Origin: Actinomycetota bacterium
GTDB lineage: Bacteria; Actinomycetota; CADDZG01; WHSQ01
Assembly: GCA_013695055.1 (NCBI GenBank)
Contig: JACDBF010000316.1
Span: 1 to 7,427 of the forward strand
Length of the DNA stretch: 7,427 nt
Direction of reading: 5' to 3'
Positions 1 through 6,952 of this stretch are shown here, in pieces. Made by a program: the position numbers and the translations under genes. Numbering within the stretch: the stretch's first letter is position 1; the number at the start of each line of letters is the position of its first letter. The notes under the pieces were generated by a model that did no database searches, had not been told where the DNA came from, and saw only the letters and a list, made by a program, of their open reading frames with translations.

Positions 1-3
1 TTT

Positions 4-357
4 ATGGATGCGAATCAAACCAATCCCACCAGCTGGGTCAAGTGGTTCTTGGGCGGAGCGATAGTTCACGACCTAGTGGTGGTTCCTGTGGCACTGTTCG
101 TGGGCGCAATCGTTGCGCGAGCGGTTCCGCTCAGATGGCGGGCGCCGGTGCAAGGAGCGCTGATCTCGAGCGCTCTCGTCGTCGCCACATTTGCGATCTT
201 TGTCTCCGGCGCCGGCGATATCTCAGAGAACCCCAGCGCCCTCCCGAACAACTACGCGCTCGGGCTTGTGGTCCTTCTTGGATTCATTTGGGCGTGCGCG
301 CTCGTGTGGGCCATCGCTCGCCGTGATGCATCGACGCAGGCCCCCGAAAGCAACTAG
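4..357 (+). CDS. Small integral membrane protein of unknown function (about 117 aa)
   Basis: I do not recognise a named family. The product has three likely membrane segments: about residues 14-40 (containing a His22-Asp23 pair, unusual inside a helix), 48-70 and 85-105. It ends in a short polar tail with ARRDAS and a run of small polar residues. The loop between helices 2 and 3 is the most distinctive part, with Glu75-Asn-Pro-Ser and Leu80-Pro-Asn-Asn-Tyr84. There is no signal peptide, cofactor motif or catalytic motif. The ATG at position 4 is preceded by only three bases (an open TTT codon), so the start is uncertain: the frame could continue to the left and the ribosome-binding site cannot be seen. 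It lies 38 bp upstream of another membrane protein gene in the same direction, so co-transcription is likely. The hydrophobic pattern and GC-rich codons make a real gene likely; the function is unknown. Confidence 0.75.
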   Translation: MDANQTNPTSWVKWFLGGAIVHDLVVVPVALFVGAIVARAVPLRWRAPVQGALISSALVVATFAIFVSGAGDISENPSALPNNYALGLVVLLGFIWACALVWAIARRDASTQAPESN

Positions 358-382
358 CACGCAGAGCGGGGGAAGCAACACT

Positions 383-386
383 AGGA
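383..386 (+). promoter_or_regulatory. Weak Shine-Dalgarno for the 396 gene
   Basis: AGGA lies 9 nt before the ATG at 396, in the 38-bp gap after the first gene's TAG stop. A longer purine-rich run (GGGGGAAG, 368-375) is too far upstream to serve. I see no convincing -35/-10 promoter or hairpin in this gap, which fits read-through from the upstream gene. Confidence 0.4.
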
Positions 387-395
387 TCACATCAG

Positions 396-1088
396 ATGAA
401 GACGGAGAGAGAAAAGCTCGTCGCCGGCCGCCTGATGGCGAGCGCCCTGCGAGACCTCTTGCGCCGGCCGTTTCTCACCCTCCTATTGCTGAATCTCTTC
501 TTGAGCCTGGTCACGATGAGCATTCAGTCCGACGACACCGGCCTCCTTATGTGGGTCCTGCTTGCGGCGCTCACGATCTATCTTCAGATCGCCACCATTC
601 TTGCCGCGGGTTCGGCCCAGGCGGCCCGCGGCGCCGATCCGTGGATCAAGGCCGCTTTTCGAGCGCGCTGCTTTCTTCGGGCGGTGATCGTGGAGGTGTT
701 CACCTTTCTCGTGGTTGGGCTGGGTCTGTTCCTTTTCGTGATCGGCGGGCTCGTTGCCGGCGCGTATCTCGGGCTCGCCCAGCCCGCGCTCGTGCTCGAA
801 AAGCTCGGCATCACGCAAGCCATAGTGAGAAGCGCCGAGATGGGGGAGGGCACACGAAAGCAGATCGGCATCATCTTCGCTCTGTTGGTGCTAACGCCTA
901 ACGTCGCTGTGCCGTTGGCGCTGGCTGGGGGCCTGGATGCCTTCCCGATTGCCGAAAGCGCTCTGACATTCGCCGCCGTGGTCTTGACGATGGCGGGAAC
1001 GATCGCGCTAACGCGCTCGTTCATCAGCCTGGGAGGCGAGCCCACTCCGGCCCCCGATCAAGTGAAAGCGCGCTCCCGCCGCAAATAG
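396..1088 (+). CDS. Multi-pass membrane protein of unknown function (230 aa)
   Basis: This is a 230-residue protein with about five hydrophobic segments: roughly residues 26-44, 49-72, 94-128 (long, perhaps two passes), 155-178 and 186-208. A basic amphipathic N-terminus precedes them and a basic tail (KARSRRK) follows. Residues 123-156 (AYLGLAQPALVLEKLGITQ followed by AIVRS) resemble the pattern 'Pro, then a conserved Glu, then Ala-x-x-Arg-Ser' found in bacterial membrane proteins of the glycerophosphodiester-phosphodiesterase membrane-domain/DUF975-like type. That resemblance is weak and gives no function. The ATG at 396 was chosen because AGGA lies 9 nt upstream and the frame then covers the whole basic N-terminus; Met14 (position 435) has no visible ribosome-binding site. 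The gene sits 38 bp after the preceding small membrane gene, and its TAG stop is 10 bp from the nuoN stop on the opposite strand. Confidence 0.8.
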   Translation: MKTEREKLVAGRLMASALRDLLRRPFLTLLLLNLFLSLVTMSIQSDDTGLLMWVLLAALTIYLQIATILAAGSAQAARGADPWIKAAFRARCFLRAVIVEVFTFLVVGLGLFLFVIGGLVAGAYLGLAQPALVLEKLGITQAIVRSAEMGEGTRKQIGIIFALLVLTPNVAVPLALAGGLDAFPIAESALTFAAVVLTMAGTIALTRSFISLGGEPTPAPDQVKARSRRK

Positions 1089-1104
1089 CCAGTGGCTCCT
1101 AGCC
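1087..1104. other. Overlapping mini inverted repeats at convergent stop codons
   Basis: The sequence between and across the two stop codons reads AGCC-AGT-GGCT-CCT-AGCC. The central GGCT can pair with either flanking AGCC, giving two mutually exclusive 4-bp stems with 3-nt loops. There is no T-run on either strand, so this does not qualify as an intrinsic terminator. It could equally be chance in GC-rich DNA. Confidence 0.3.
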
Positions 1105-2580
1105 GCCGACGAAGAAGAAGGTCGCGTCCTCGGCCGCGCCGATCAGGGGGCTCCAGAAGAGGCCCAGGATGATCGTGGCCACGGCCGTCAGGGCGACCAC
1201 GGTGGAGGCCGCCCGGCCGACGGGGATCGGGGGACGGGACTCGTCGGGCTCCTGCATGTACATGACGACAAGCACGCGCAAGTAGAAAAAAGCGGCGATC
1301 GCGCTGGTCAGCATGCCGATGACGACCACCCAGGAGTAGCCCGCTTCTATCGCGGCCCCGAATACCACCAGCTTGCCCACGAAGCCCGAGGTGACCGGCA
1401 CGCCCGCAAGCGACAGCAGGAAAAGCGTGAGCGCCCCGGCCAGGGCCGGGTGCTCGTAGAACGCTCCCTTGTAGTCGACGAGTCTTACTCGATGCTCGTC
1501 CTTGCCTCCGAGTATGGACACGACCGCGAAACCTCCAAGCACCGCAATCCCATAGGTCGCCAAATAGAAGAGAGACCCTGATATGCCGCGGTCGTTGGTG
1601 GCGATCACGCCGGTGAGCACAAAGCCCGCGTGGGCAATAGAGGAGTAGGCCAGCATCCGCTTGATATCTTCCTGCACCACGGCCAGGACGGAGCCGGCGA
1701 TCATGGTCGCCACCGCGATGCCGATGAGCAGCGGGCGCCACTCCCAGCGAAGGGCGAACAAGCTCGCGTCGAACAGCCTGAGCAACGCGGCGAATCCTGC
1801 CAGCTTTGATCCGGCCGCCATGAAACCGGTGATCGGGGACGGCGCGCCCTGATAGGCATCAGGAGTCCACATGTGGAAAGGCACGGCCGCGATCTTGAAG
1901 CCGAGGCCTACAACCAAAAAGCCCGTCGCCAGCACGAGGACGCCGGTCGCTTCGGACGCGCTCTCACTTAAGAACTGAGCCAGACCCGGGTTCTCGGAAT
2001 TGCCGTAGAGATTGGTCGAACCGACCGCTCCATATGCAAGAGCGATGCCCAGCAAGAAGAAAGAGGAAGAGAAGGCGCCGAGCAGAAAATATTTCATCGC
2101 GGACTCCTGCCCCTCGATGGAACGACGCCGGTAGCCGACCAGCACGTACAAGGCGATGGAGAAGGTCTCGAGGGCCAGGAATATGACGATGAGGTCTGCC
2201 GCCGACGCCATGAGCATCATGCCTGCGACCGCCAGGAGCACAAGCCCGTAGAACTCCGGCTCTTCGATCCCATCCCTGGTCAGATAGTCGCTGCCCAGCC
2301 AAACGGTTAGAAGCCCAAAGACCGCTAGAGAGATCTTGCAGAACGTGGCAAAACCATCGAGAGCGATCATGTCGGAGAGCTGCAGCTCGTTCTCTCCCCA
2401 AACGGATACCGCGAAGTAGATGGATGCACCGAATCCGATGGTCGCCAGCGCCGGAAGGTAAACGCGATTGACCCGGCTACGCGCGAACGTGCCTGCGATC
2501 AGGACGACGAACGCGCTGACGACCAAAGCCATCTCCGGCGCGATCCCCGCAAGCCGAATCTCGGGAGGGACGAAGGGCAT
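1099..2580 (-). CDS. nuoN: NADH-quinone oxidoreductase subunit N (NuoN)
   Basis: This antiporter-like membrane subunit of complex I sits between NuoM and the NuoK/J/A section and carries one of the proton channels. It is 493 aa with about 14 membrane helices, a normal length. Diagnostic features are Glu138 in LALETFSIALYVLVGY (TM5), Lys163 in AMKYF, Lys229 in GFKIAAVPFHMWTPDAYQGA (TM7, at the discontinuous helix), Lys259 in AGSKLAG (TM8), DIKRMLAYSS (305-314), and Lys403 in SGFVGKL (TM12). These correspond to the proton-path residues known in the E. coli subunit, and all are intact. The frame is open 15 codons upstream (to 2625), but the ATG at 2580 is the better start: GGAGG lies 7 nt before it and the upstream codons are arginine/glycine-rich and unlike the family. 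The ATG overlaps the nuoM stop by one base (TGATG). It is the last visible nuo gene, and its TAG stop faces the plus-strand gene. Confidence 0.97.
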   Translation of the reverse strand: MPFVPPEIRLAGIAPEMALVVSAFVVLIAGTFARSRVNRVYLPALATIGFGASIYFAVSVWGENELQLSDMIALDGFATFCKISLAVFGLLTVWLGSDYLTRDGIEEPEFYGLVLLAVAGMMLMASAADLIVIFLALETFSIALYVLVGYRRRSIEGQESAMKYFLLGAFSSSFFLLGIALAYGAVGSTNLYGNSENPGLAQFLSESASEATGVLVLATGFLVVGLGFKIAAVPFHMWTPDAYQGAPSPITGFMAAGSKLAGFAALLRLFDASLFALRWEWRPLLIGIAVATMIAGSVLAVVQEDIKRMLAYSSIAHAGFVLTGVIATNDRGISGSLFYLATYGIAVLGGFAVVSILGGKDEHRVRLVDYKGAFYEHPALAGALTLFLLSLAGVPVTSGFVGKLVVFGAAIEAGYSWVVVIGMLTSAIAAFFYLRVLVVMYMQEPDESRPPIPVGRAASTVVALTAVATIILGLFWSPLIGAAEDATFFFVGG

Positions 2581-4136
2581 CAGGGAGCCTCCGCCACATT
2601 GCCCGCGCCCGCGCCTCCGCCGCACGCCTCCGGAATGCTTGCTCCCGTGGTTCCATCAACCGAGCAGCGCCGCATACGTGTGACCAACTGCTCGGCGGAC
2701 GGATTGATGCGATCGAGAAATGGTTTGGGATAGACGCCAATCGTCACTATCAGAGCCACTACCGGCGCGAGCATCGCGATCTCGCGCATTCCCAAATCGG
2801 AAAGCCCCCGATTCTCTTTGGTTGCCGGTTCGCCATGGAACACACGCTGGTATGCCCACAGAAGGTAGACGGCCGCCAGCACGATGCCGAAGGCGGCGGG
2901 AATCACCCACCAGCTGTAACGCGTGTACATTCCCAGGAGTATCAGAAACTCGCCCACGAAGCCGTTCAAAGCCGGCAATCCGAGAGACGACAGCGCCACG
3001 AGCAGGAAGACTCCAGCCATCACAGGGACGGACTTCGCAAGCCCCCCGAAGTCGGCGATGAGACGCGTGTGTCGCCGGTCGTAGAGCGCGCCCACGAGCA
3101 TGAAGAGCGCGCCGGTAGAAAGACCGTGATTGAGCATTTGCAGAATGCCGCCGCTCATTCCCTCGATGGAACCGACGAAGATTCCCAGGACGACGAAGCC
3201 GAGGTGCGCAACCGACGAGTACGCGATCAGTCGTTTGAGATCCTTCTGCACCAGGGCCACGAGCGCGCCGTAGAGGATGCCGATGATGGCCAGCGTCATG
3301 ATGAGCGGAGTCATCTCTCGGGCGGCGTCGGGAAACAAGGGTATGGCGAAGCGAATGAGCCCGTATGCCCCAAGCTTCAGCAGGACGGCCGCCAGCATCA
3401 CCGAGCCGGCCGTGGGAGCTTCGGTATGGGCGTCGGGAAGCCAGGTGTGGAGAGGCACAAGAGGCACCTTGACCGCGAAGGCGGCAAAGAAAGCGAGGAA
3501 CAGCAGTCGCTGCGTGCCGAGAGTCAACGGGGTGCCGAGGAGCGACTGGTAGTCGAAAGTTGGCTCTCCAGCCGCCGAGAAGTACAGGAAGATAATGGCC
3601 GCCAGCATCAACAGCGAACCCGCCAGCGTGAACAGGAAGAACTTCATCGCGGCATAGATGCGTTTCTCGTATCCCCATATGCCGATAAGGAAGTACATGG
3701 GAACAAGCGACGCTTCCCAGAACAGATAGAACAGGAACATATCCAGCGCCGCAAACACTCCAATGAGCGCCGATTCCAGCACCAGCATGAAGATAAAGAA
3801 GGGCTTTACGCGCTCGACGATCGACCACGACGCAAGCACCGAGAGTGGCGTGAGAAACGCAGTAAGCATGATCATCCAGAGACTCACGCCATCGACGCCG
3901 ACCACGTAGCCGATGCCCCATTCGGGGATCCAGCTCAGGGACGTGCCGAGTTGAAAACCCGCTTCGCCTGCGTCAAAGCTGACGAGCATCCCGATCGACA
4001 GCGCAAAAACGAAGAGGGCGCCTCCAAGGGCCGCCGTACGCAACGTCTCCACCCGCCCCTTGGGTACGAACCCGAGGGCCAGCGCGACCGCCAGCGGAGC
4101 GAAGATCACGACATCGAGCCACGGGAGCTCGGTCAC
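2580..4136 (-). CDS. nuoM: NADH-quinone oxidoreductase subunit M (NuoM)
   Basis: This is the middle antiporter-like proton-pumping subunit of the complex I membrane arm, 518 aa with about 14 helices. Diagnostic features are Glu141 in YLFWEASLVPMYFLIGIWG (TM5), Lys165 in AAMKFF, Lys223 in FAVKVPLVPLHTWLPDAHTE (TM7), Lys254 in LLKLGAYG (TM8), QKDLKRLIAYSSVAHLGF (297-314), and Glu396 in NGFVGEF (TM12). Glu rather than Lys at TM12 is the NuoM hallmark and separates it from NuoL and NuoN. The start is GTG at 4136, overlapping the nuoL stop as GTGA; only a weak GAG lies 7 nt upstream, so translation probably depends on coupling. After the last helix the protein continues for about 30 residues into a Gly/Ala-rich tail (486-518, with Cys491 and Cys505). 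This tail looks poorly conserved, and its codons include the nuoN ribosome-binding site. Confidence 0.97.
   Translation of the reverse strand: MTELPWLDVVIFAPLAVALALGFVPKGRVETLRTAALGGALFVFALSIGMLVSFDAGEAGFQLGTSLSWIPEWGIGYVVGVDGVSLWMIMLTAFLTPLSVLASWSIVERVKPFFIFMLVLESALIGVFAALDMFLFYLFWEASLVPMYFLIGIWGYEKRIYAAMKFFLFTLAGSLLMLAAIIFLYFSAAGEPTFDYQSLLGTPLTLGTQRLLFLAFFAAFAVKVPLVPLHTWLPDAHTEAPTAGSVMLAAVLLKLGAYGLIRFAIPLFPDAAREMTPLIMTLAIIGILYGALVALVQKDLKRLIAYSSVAHLGFVVLGIFVGSIEGMSGGILQMLNHGLSTGALFMLVGALYDRRHTRLIADFGGLAKSVPVMAGVFLLVALSSLGLPALNGFVGEFLILLGMYTRYSWWVIPAAFGIVLAAVYLLWAYQRVFHGEPATKENRGLSDLGMREIAMLAPVVALIVTIGVYPKPFLDRINPSAEQLVTRMRRCSVDGTTGASIPEACGGGAGAGNVAEAP
2588..2592 (-). promoter_or_regulatory. 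Strong Shine-Dalgarno for nuoN
   Basis: The minus strand reads GGAGG, then 7 nt, then ATG at 2580. It lies inside the last codons of nuoM and decides the nuoN start in favour of 2580 over the upstream in-frame start at 2625. With the TGATG stop/start overlap it allows both re-initiation and independent initiation. Confidence 0.8.
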
Positions 4137-6040
4137 AAGGCAACTCGGAACACGAGCAACGAGAAAATGACAACAACGCCGAAGAGAAAGGTGAGAGCGT
4201 AGCTGCGAACGTAGCCACTCTGAGCTCTTCTAAACAGCCATCCGGCCCCCGCAACGACCCGACCGCCTCCATTGACCGCGCCGTCGACGAGACGGGCATC
4301 GATCACGTTGGCGCAGAAACTCGCGAACGCCTTCCCCGGCAAGACGATGCCTCGTCCATAAATCTCGTCCACCCAGAACTTGTTACGCGCCGCGTCGACG
4401 GGAGTCTTGAAGCGCTCACACAAAGCCGCTCGGCGAGTGGCTCCGCCGGGCAACAGATACAACGTGCGAGCAAAGGCGATCCCCGCGATCCCTGCAAGCA
4501 ATGCGATTGCTCCCAGGATCCAGGGCGTGAACCCCGAGGGGACTTCGGACTCGCCCACCACCGGCTCCAGAAAATGATCGAGGGTCAGCAGTCCCGGGAG
4601 GTTGATCACCCCGCCCACCACCGAGAGGACACCCAGGGGAATCAGCGCGCCGACCATGCTCGGCGGTGATTCGTGGACGTGCACTCCTTCCGGCACCTTC
4701 AGGTCGCCCTCGAAGATTCGGAAGTAGAGCCGGGACATATAGAAGGCGGTGAGGAGCGCGGTGCCGGCCCCGATGGCCCACAACGCGTACCGGCCCTGGT
4801 GCCACGCCGAGGCGAGGATGGCATCCTTGGAAAAGAACCCCGAGAACGGGATGATGCCTGAGATCGCCAGCCACCCGGTCATGAAGGTGAAGGCCGTTAT
4901 GGGCATGACCTTGCGCAGGCCGCTCATATTGCGCATGTCGACCTCGCCGTCGAGTGAGTGCATGATGGATCCGGCTCCCAGGAACATCAGTGCTTTGAAG
5001 AAGGCGTGCGTCACGAGATGGAAGATGGCGATCGAATAAGCGCGTACGCCCAACGCGAGGAACATGTAGCCCAGTTGCGAGATCGTCGAGTACGCGAGCA
5101 CGCGCTTGATGTCGTACTCGGCGGCGGCCATAAGGGCGGCCCACAGAGCGGTCAATGCTCCGATCCACGCCACCACGCCGAGGGCCAAGCCTCCCGATGC
5201 CTCGAACACCGGAGAGAAGCGCGCCACCATGTAGACCCCGGCAGTGACCATAGTCGCCGCGTGTATCAAGGCCGATACCGGAGTGGGGCCCTCCATCGCG
5301 TCCGGAAGCCACACGTAGAGCGGAATCTGAGCGCTCTTCCCGGTGGCTCCTCCGAACAACAGCAATGCGGCAGTCGTCGCTATGCCGGCTGTCATTCCGC
5401 CCGCCGCCTCGTTGATCGATGAGACGGTCAGCGAGCTCACCGTCACCGACAACACAAAGATGCCGATCAGGAACGAGAAATCTCCGACGCGATTGACGAT
5501 GAAAGCTTTCTTGGCCGCACCGGCCGCCGCGCGGCGTTCGAACCAGAAGCCGATCAAGAGGTAAGAGCAGAGTCCGACGCCCTCCCAGCCGACGTAGAGC
5601 AAGAGAAGGTTGTCGGCAAGGACCAACAGCAGCATCGAGGCGACGAACAGGTTCATGTAGCCGAAGAACCTCGAGTAGCGAGGATCATCGTGCATGTATC
5701 CGATGGAGTAGACATGAATGAGCGTTCCTACGCCGGTAACGACGAGAACCATCACCATCGACAGCGGATCGACGAGCAGGTCAACGTTCACGCTGAAGCT
5801 GCCGGCGCTGATCCACTCCCACACGCGCACGACAGCTTCGCGCCCGTGGCCGCCCTTCTCCGTAACGCCGAGCATCTGAACCAAGACGATCACGCCCAGC
5901 ACGAAGCCCACGCCGACGGTTGCCGAGGCTACAAGGCCGGCGACAGCGCGAAGCCGTCTTCCCAACAACAGAAGGCCGAGCGCGCCGATCAATGGCAGAG
6001 CGACGATGTATGGAGCCAGCACCGGATCGAAGGCTTTCAC
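4133..6040 (-). CDS. nuoL: NADH-quinone oxidoreductase subunit L (NuoL)
   Basis: This is the distal antiporter-like subunit of complex I, 635 aa. It has the 14-helix antiporter core plus the C-terminal extension (lateral helix and final TM, residues about 612-632) that clamps along NuoM and NuoN. Diagnostic features are Glu153 in YVGWEGVGLCSYLLIGFW (TM5), Asp187 in NRVGDFSF, Lys235 in GKSAQIPLYVWLPDAMEG (TM7), His260 in SALIHAATMVTAG (TM8), EYDIKRVLAYSTISQLGYM (308-326), His345 and Lys349 in THAFFKALMFLGAGS, Lys405 in GFFSKDAIL (TM12), and NKFWVDEIYGR (553-563) before the lateral helix. All the channel residues are present. The start is GTG at 6040, after a 4-base gap from the nuoK stop. The only purine-rich stretch (TAAGAG) overlaps that stop, so a good ribosome-binding site is missing. 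The stop overlaps the nuoM start (GTGA). Confidence 0.97.
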   Translation of the reverse strand: MKAFDPVLAPYIVALPLIGALGLLLLGRRLRAVAGLVASATVGVGFVLGVIVLVQMLGVTEKGGHGREAVVRVWEWISAGSFSVNVDLLVDPLSMVMVLVVTGVGTLIHVYSIGYMHDDPRYSRFFGYMNLFVASMLLLVLADNLLLLYVGWEGVGLCSYLLIGFWFERRAAAGAAKKAFIVNRVGDFSFLIGIFVLSVTVSSLTVSSINEAAGGMTAGIATTAALLLFGGATGKSAQIPLYVWLPDAMEGPTPVSALIHAATMVTAGVYMVARFSPVFEASGGLALGVVAWIGALTALWAALMAAAEYDIKRVLAYSTISQLGYMFLALGVRAYSIAIFHLVTHAFFKALMFLGAGSIMHSLDGEVDMRNMSGLRKVMPITAFTFMTGWLAISGIIPFSGFFSKDAILASAWHQGRYALWAIGAGTALLTAFYMSRLYFRIFEGDLKVPEGVHVHESPPSMVGALIPLGVLSVVGGVINLPGLLTLDHFLEPVVGESEVPSGFTPWILGAIALLAGIAGIAFARTLYLLPGGATRRAALCERFKTPVDAARNKFWVDEIYGRGIVLPGKAFASFCANVIDARLVDGAVNGGGRVVAGAGWLFRRAQSGYVRSYALTFLFGVVVIFSLLVFRVAL

Positions 6041-6044
6041 GCTC

Positions 6045-6350
6045 TTACCACTTGAGCATGCTTATGTCGTCCACGTTCGACGTCTCCCGGCGCCGTGCTA
6101 TCACCAGGATGATGGCCAGGCCGACCACGGCTTCGGCGGCCGCTACGACCAGCACGAAGAACACGAGCACCTGCCCGTCGACGTTGCCCCACATGCGGGC
6201 GAAGGTCACAAAGATGAGGTTGACGGCATTGAGCATCAATTCGATGAACATGAAGATCACGATGGCGTTGCGACGGGTCAAGGTGCCGACGACCCCGATG
6301 GCGAACATCAGCCCCGCGAGCGCTAGGTAATAGCTCGGATCGATGCTCAT
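6045..6350 (-). CDS. nuoK: NADH-quinone oxidoreductase subunit K (NuoK)
   Basis: This small complex I membrane subunit (101 aa, the usual length) has three helices, at about residues 8-25, 29-50 and 61-84. It is related to MrpC-type antiporter subunits. The two conserved membrane glutamates are present: Glu37 in MFIELMLNAVNL and Glu73 in AAAEAVVGLAI. They are known to matter for coupling between the quinone site and the antiporter-like subunits. The ATG at 6350 overlaps the nuoJ stop (ATGA); GGAAGG lies about 11 nt upstream, a weak and slightly distant ribosome-binding site. It ends in TAA, four bases before nuoL. Nothing is unusual. Confidence 0.97.
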   Translation of the reverse strand: MSIDPSYYLALAGLMFAIGVVGTLTRRNAIVIFMFIELMLNAVNLIFVTFARMWGNVDGQVLVFFVLVVAAAEAVVGLAIILVIARRRETSNVDDISMLKW

Positions 6351-6952
6351 GCCGCGCCCCGCCTTCCGGCCACCAAATCCTCACGCGCGGCATCCGTCTC
6401 GGCCACCCTGTCACCGCTGCTGAGCGCGTTGATCCGGCGAGCCAGCATCATCACACCGACGATCGCGACCACGAGGAGCACCGACGTCGCCTCGAATGGA
6501 AAGGTGTACTTTCCGAACAACGAGCCCGCCAGCGCCTTTACGTTGCCGGGATCCCTGTTGAGGCCGGTCAGGGCCTCGCCGCCGCCTCCTCCGGCGGCCA
6601 CCAAGTCCAGGCCACGAAACGCTATCCAGAGGATCTCTGTCGCGAGCAGAGCCCCCAACCCGATCGCCAGAGGCCGCTGTCCGGGAAGAGGCTCGACCAG
6701 CGCTTCCTGACGATCCACACCTAAGAGCATGATGACGAACAAGAACAGCACCATGATCGCCCCCGCGTACAGGATGATCTGTATTGCGGCGACGAAGAAG
6801 GCGCCCTGCAACAGAAAGGCGATGGCGAGCGCTATCTGAGTGGCGACCAGAAACAGGGCCGCATGCACGGCGTTCTTGGCAAAGAGCATCGCAAGCGATG
6901 AGCCCAGCGCCACGACGAACATGACTCCAAAGACGATGTACTCGACCGTCAC
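6347..6952 (-). CDS. nuoJ: NADH-quinone oxidoreductase subunit J (NuoJ)
   Basis: This five-helix complex I membrane subunit is 201 aa. Its third helix carries the family signature QIILYAGAIMVLFLFVIMLL (58-77) with Tyr62. In known structures this helix contains a pi-bulge and moves during coupling. Other helices are at about residues 4-22, 28-49, 95-112 and 156-172. The loop between helices 4 and 5 (114-150) holds a run of five glycines (121-125), which is unusual in sequence and forms a GC hairpin in the DNA. The tail after the last helix is polar, with several Arg and Asp/Glu. The GTG start at 6952 overlaps the nuoI stop (GTGA), and GGAGG lies 10 nt upstream within the end of nuoI, so this start is well supported. 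The stop overlaps the nuoK ATG. Confidence 0.95.
   Translation of the reverse strand: MTVEYIVFGVMFVVALGSSLAMLFAKNAVHAALFLVATQIALAIAFLLQGAFFVAAIQIILYAGAIMVLFLFVIMLLGVDRQEALVEPLPGQRPLAIGLGALLATEILWIAFRGLDLVAAGGGGGEALTGLNRDPGNVKALAGSLFGKYTFPFEATSVLLVVAIVGVMMLARRINALSSGDRVAETDAAREDLVAGRRGAA
6581..6598 (-). repeat. Perfect 6-bp GC inverted repeat inside nuoJ
   Basis: GCCGCC (minus strand) is followed by a 6-nt GGAGGA loop and GGCGGC, an all-GC stem of 6 bp. It encodes Ala119-Ala120-Gly121-Gly122-Gly123-Gly124. The loop resembles a Shine-Dalgarno sequence, but no ATG or GTG follows at a usable distance, so it is not an internal start. It is probably a by-product of glycine codons in GC-rich DNA. 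Confidence 0.4.

Noticed and set aside
358..395. Possible promoter or small RNA in the gap between the two plus-strand genes
   Set aside because: At 38 bp it has no convincing -35/-10 pair, no hairpin and no T-run; only a weak ribosome-binding site is visible.
191..901. Plus-strand frame of 236 codons spanning both small membrane genes
   Set aside because: It overlaps both plus-strand genes in another frame and its product is a low-complexity Arg/Ser/Pro/His-rich string, typical of a shifted frame in GC-rich DNA. The two hydrophobic frames are far more protein-like.
2835..4202. Long plus-strand open frame (455 codons) opposite nuoM
   Set aside because: It is the antisense shadow of nuoM. 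Hydrophobic codons with T in the second position read as A-centred codons on the other strand, giving a highly charged E/R/H/Q/D-rich product with no fold-like pattern. nuoM itself is a clear family member with all key residues.
1620..5120. Repeated similar stretches around the D-I/L-K-R-x-x-A-Y-S-S/T motif in nuoN, nuoM and nuoL
   Set aside because: The DNA similarity follows from common descent of the three antiporter-like subunits, not from a recent duplication or a repeat element.
4416..5312. Minus-strand frame of 298 codons inside nuoL, and similar frames inside nuoM (2656-3921) and nuoN (1058-1741)
   Set aside because: These are +1/+2 shadows of the nuo genes on the same strand, rich in Arg, Gly, His and Pro, without any recognisable motif.
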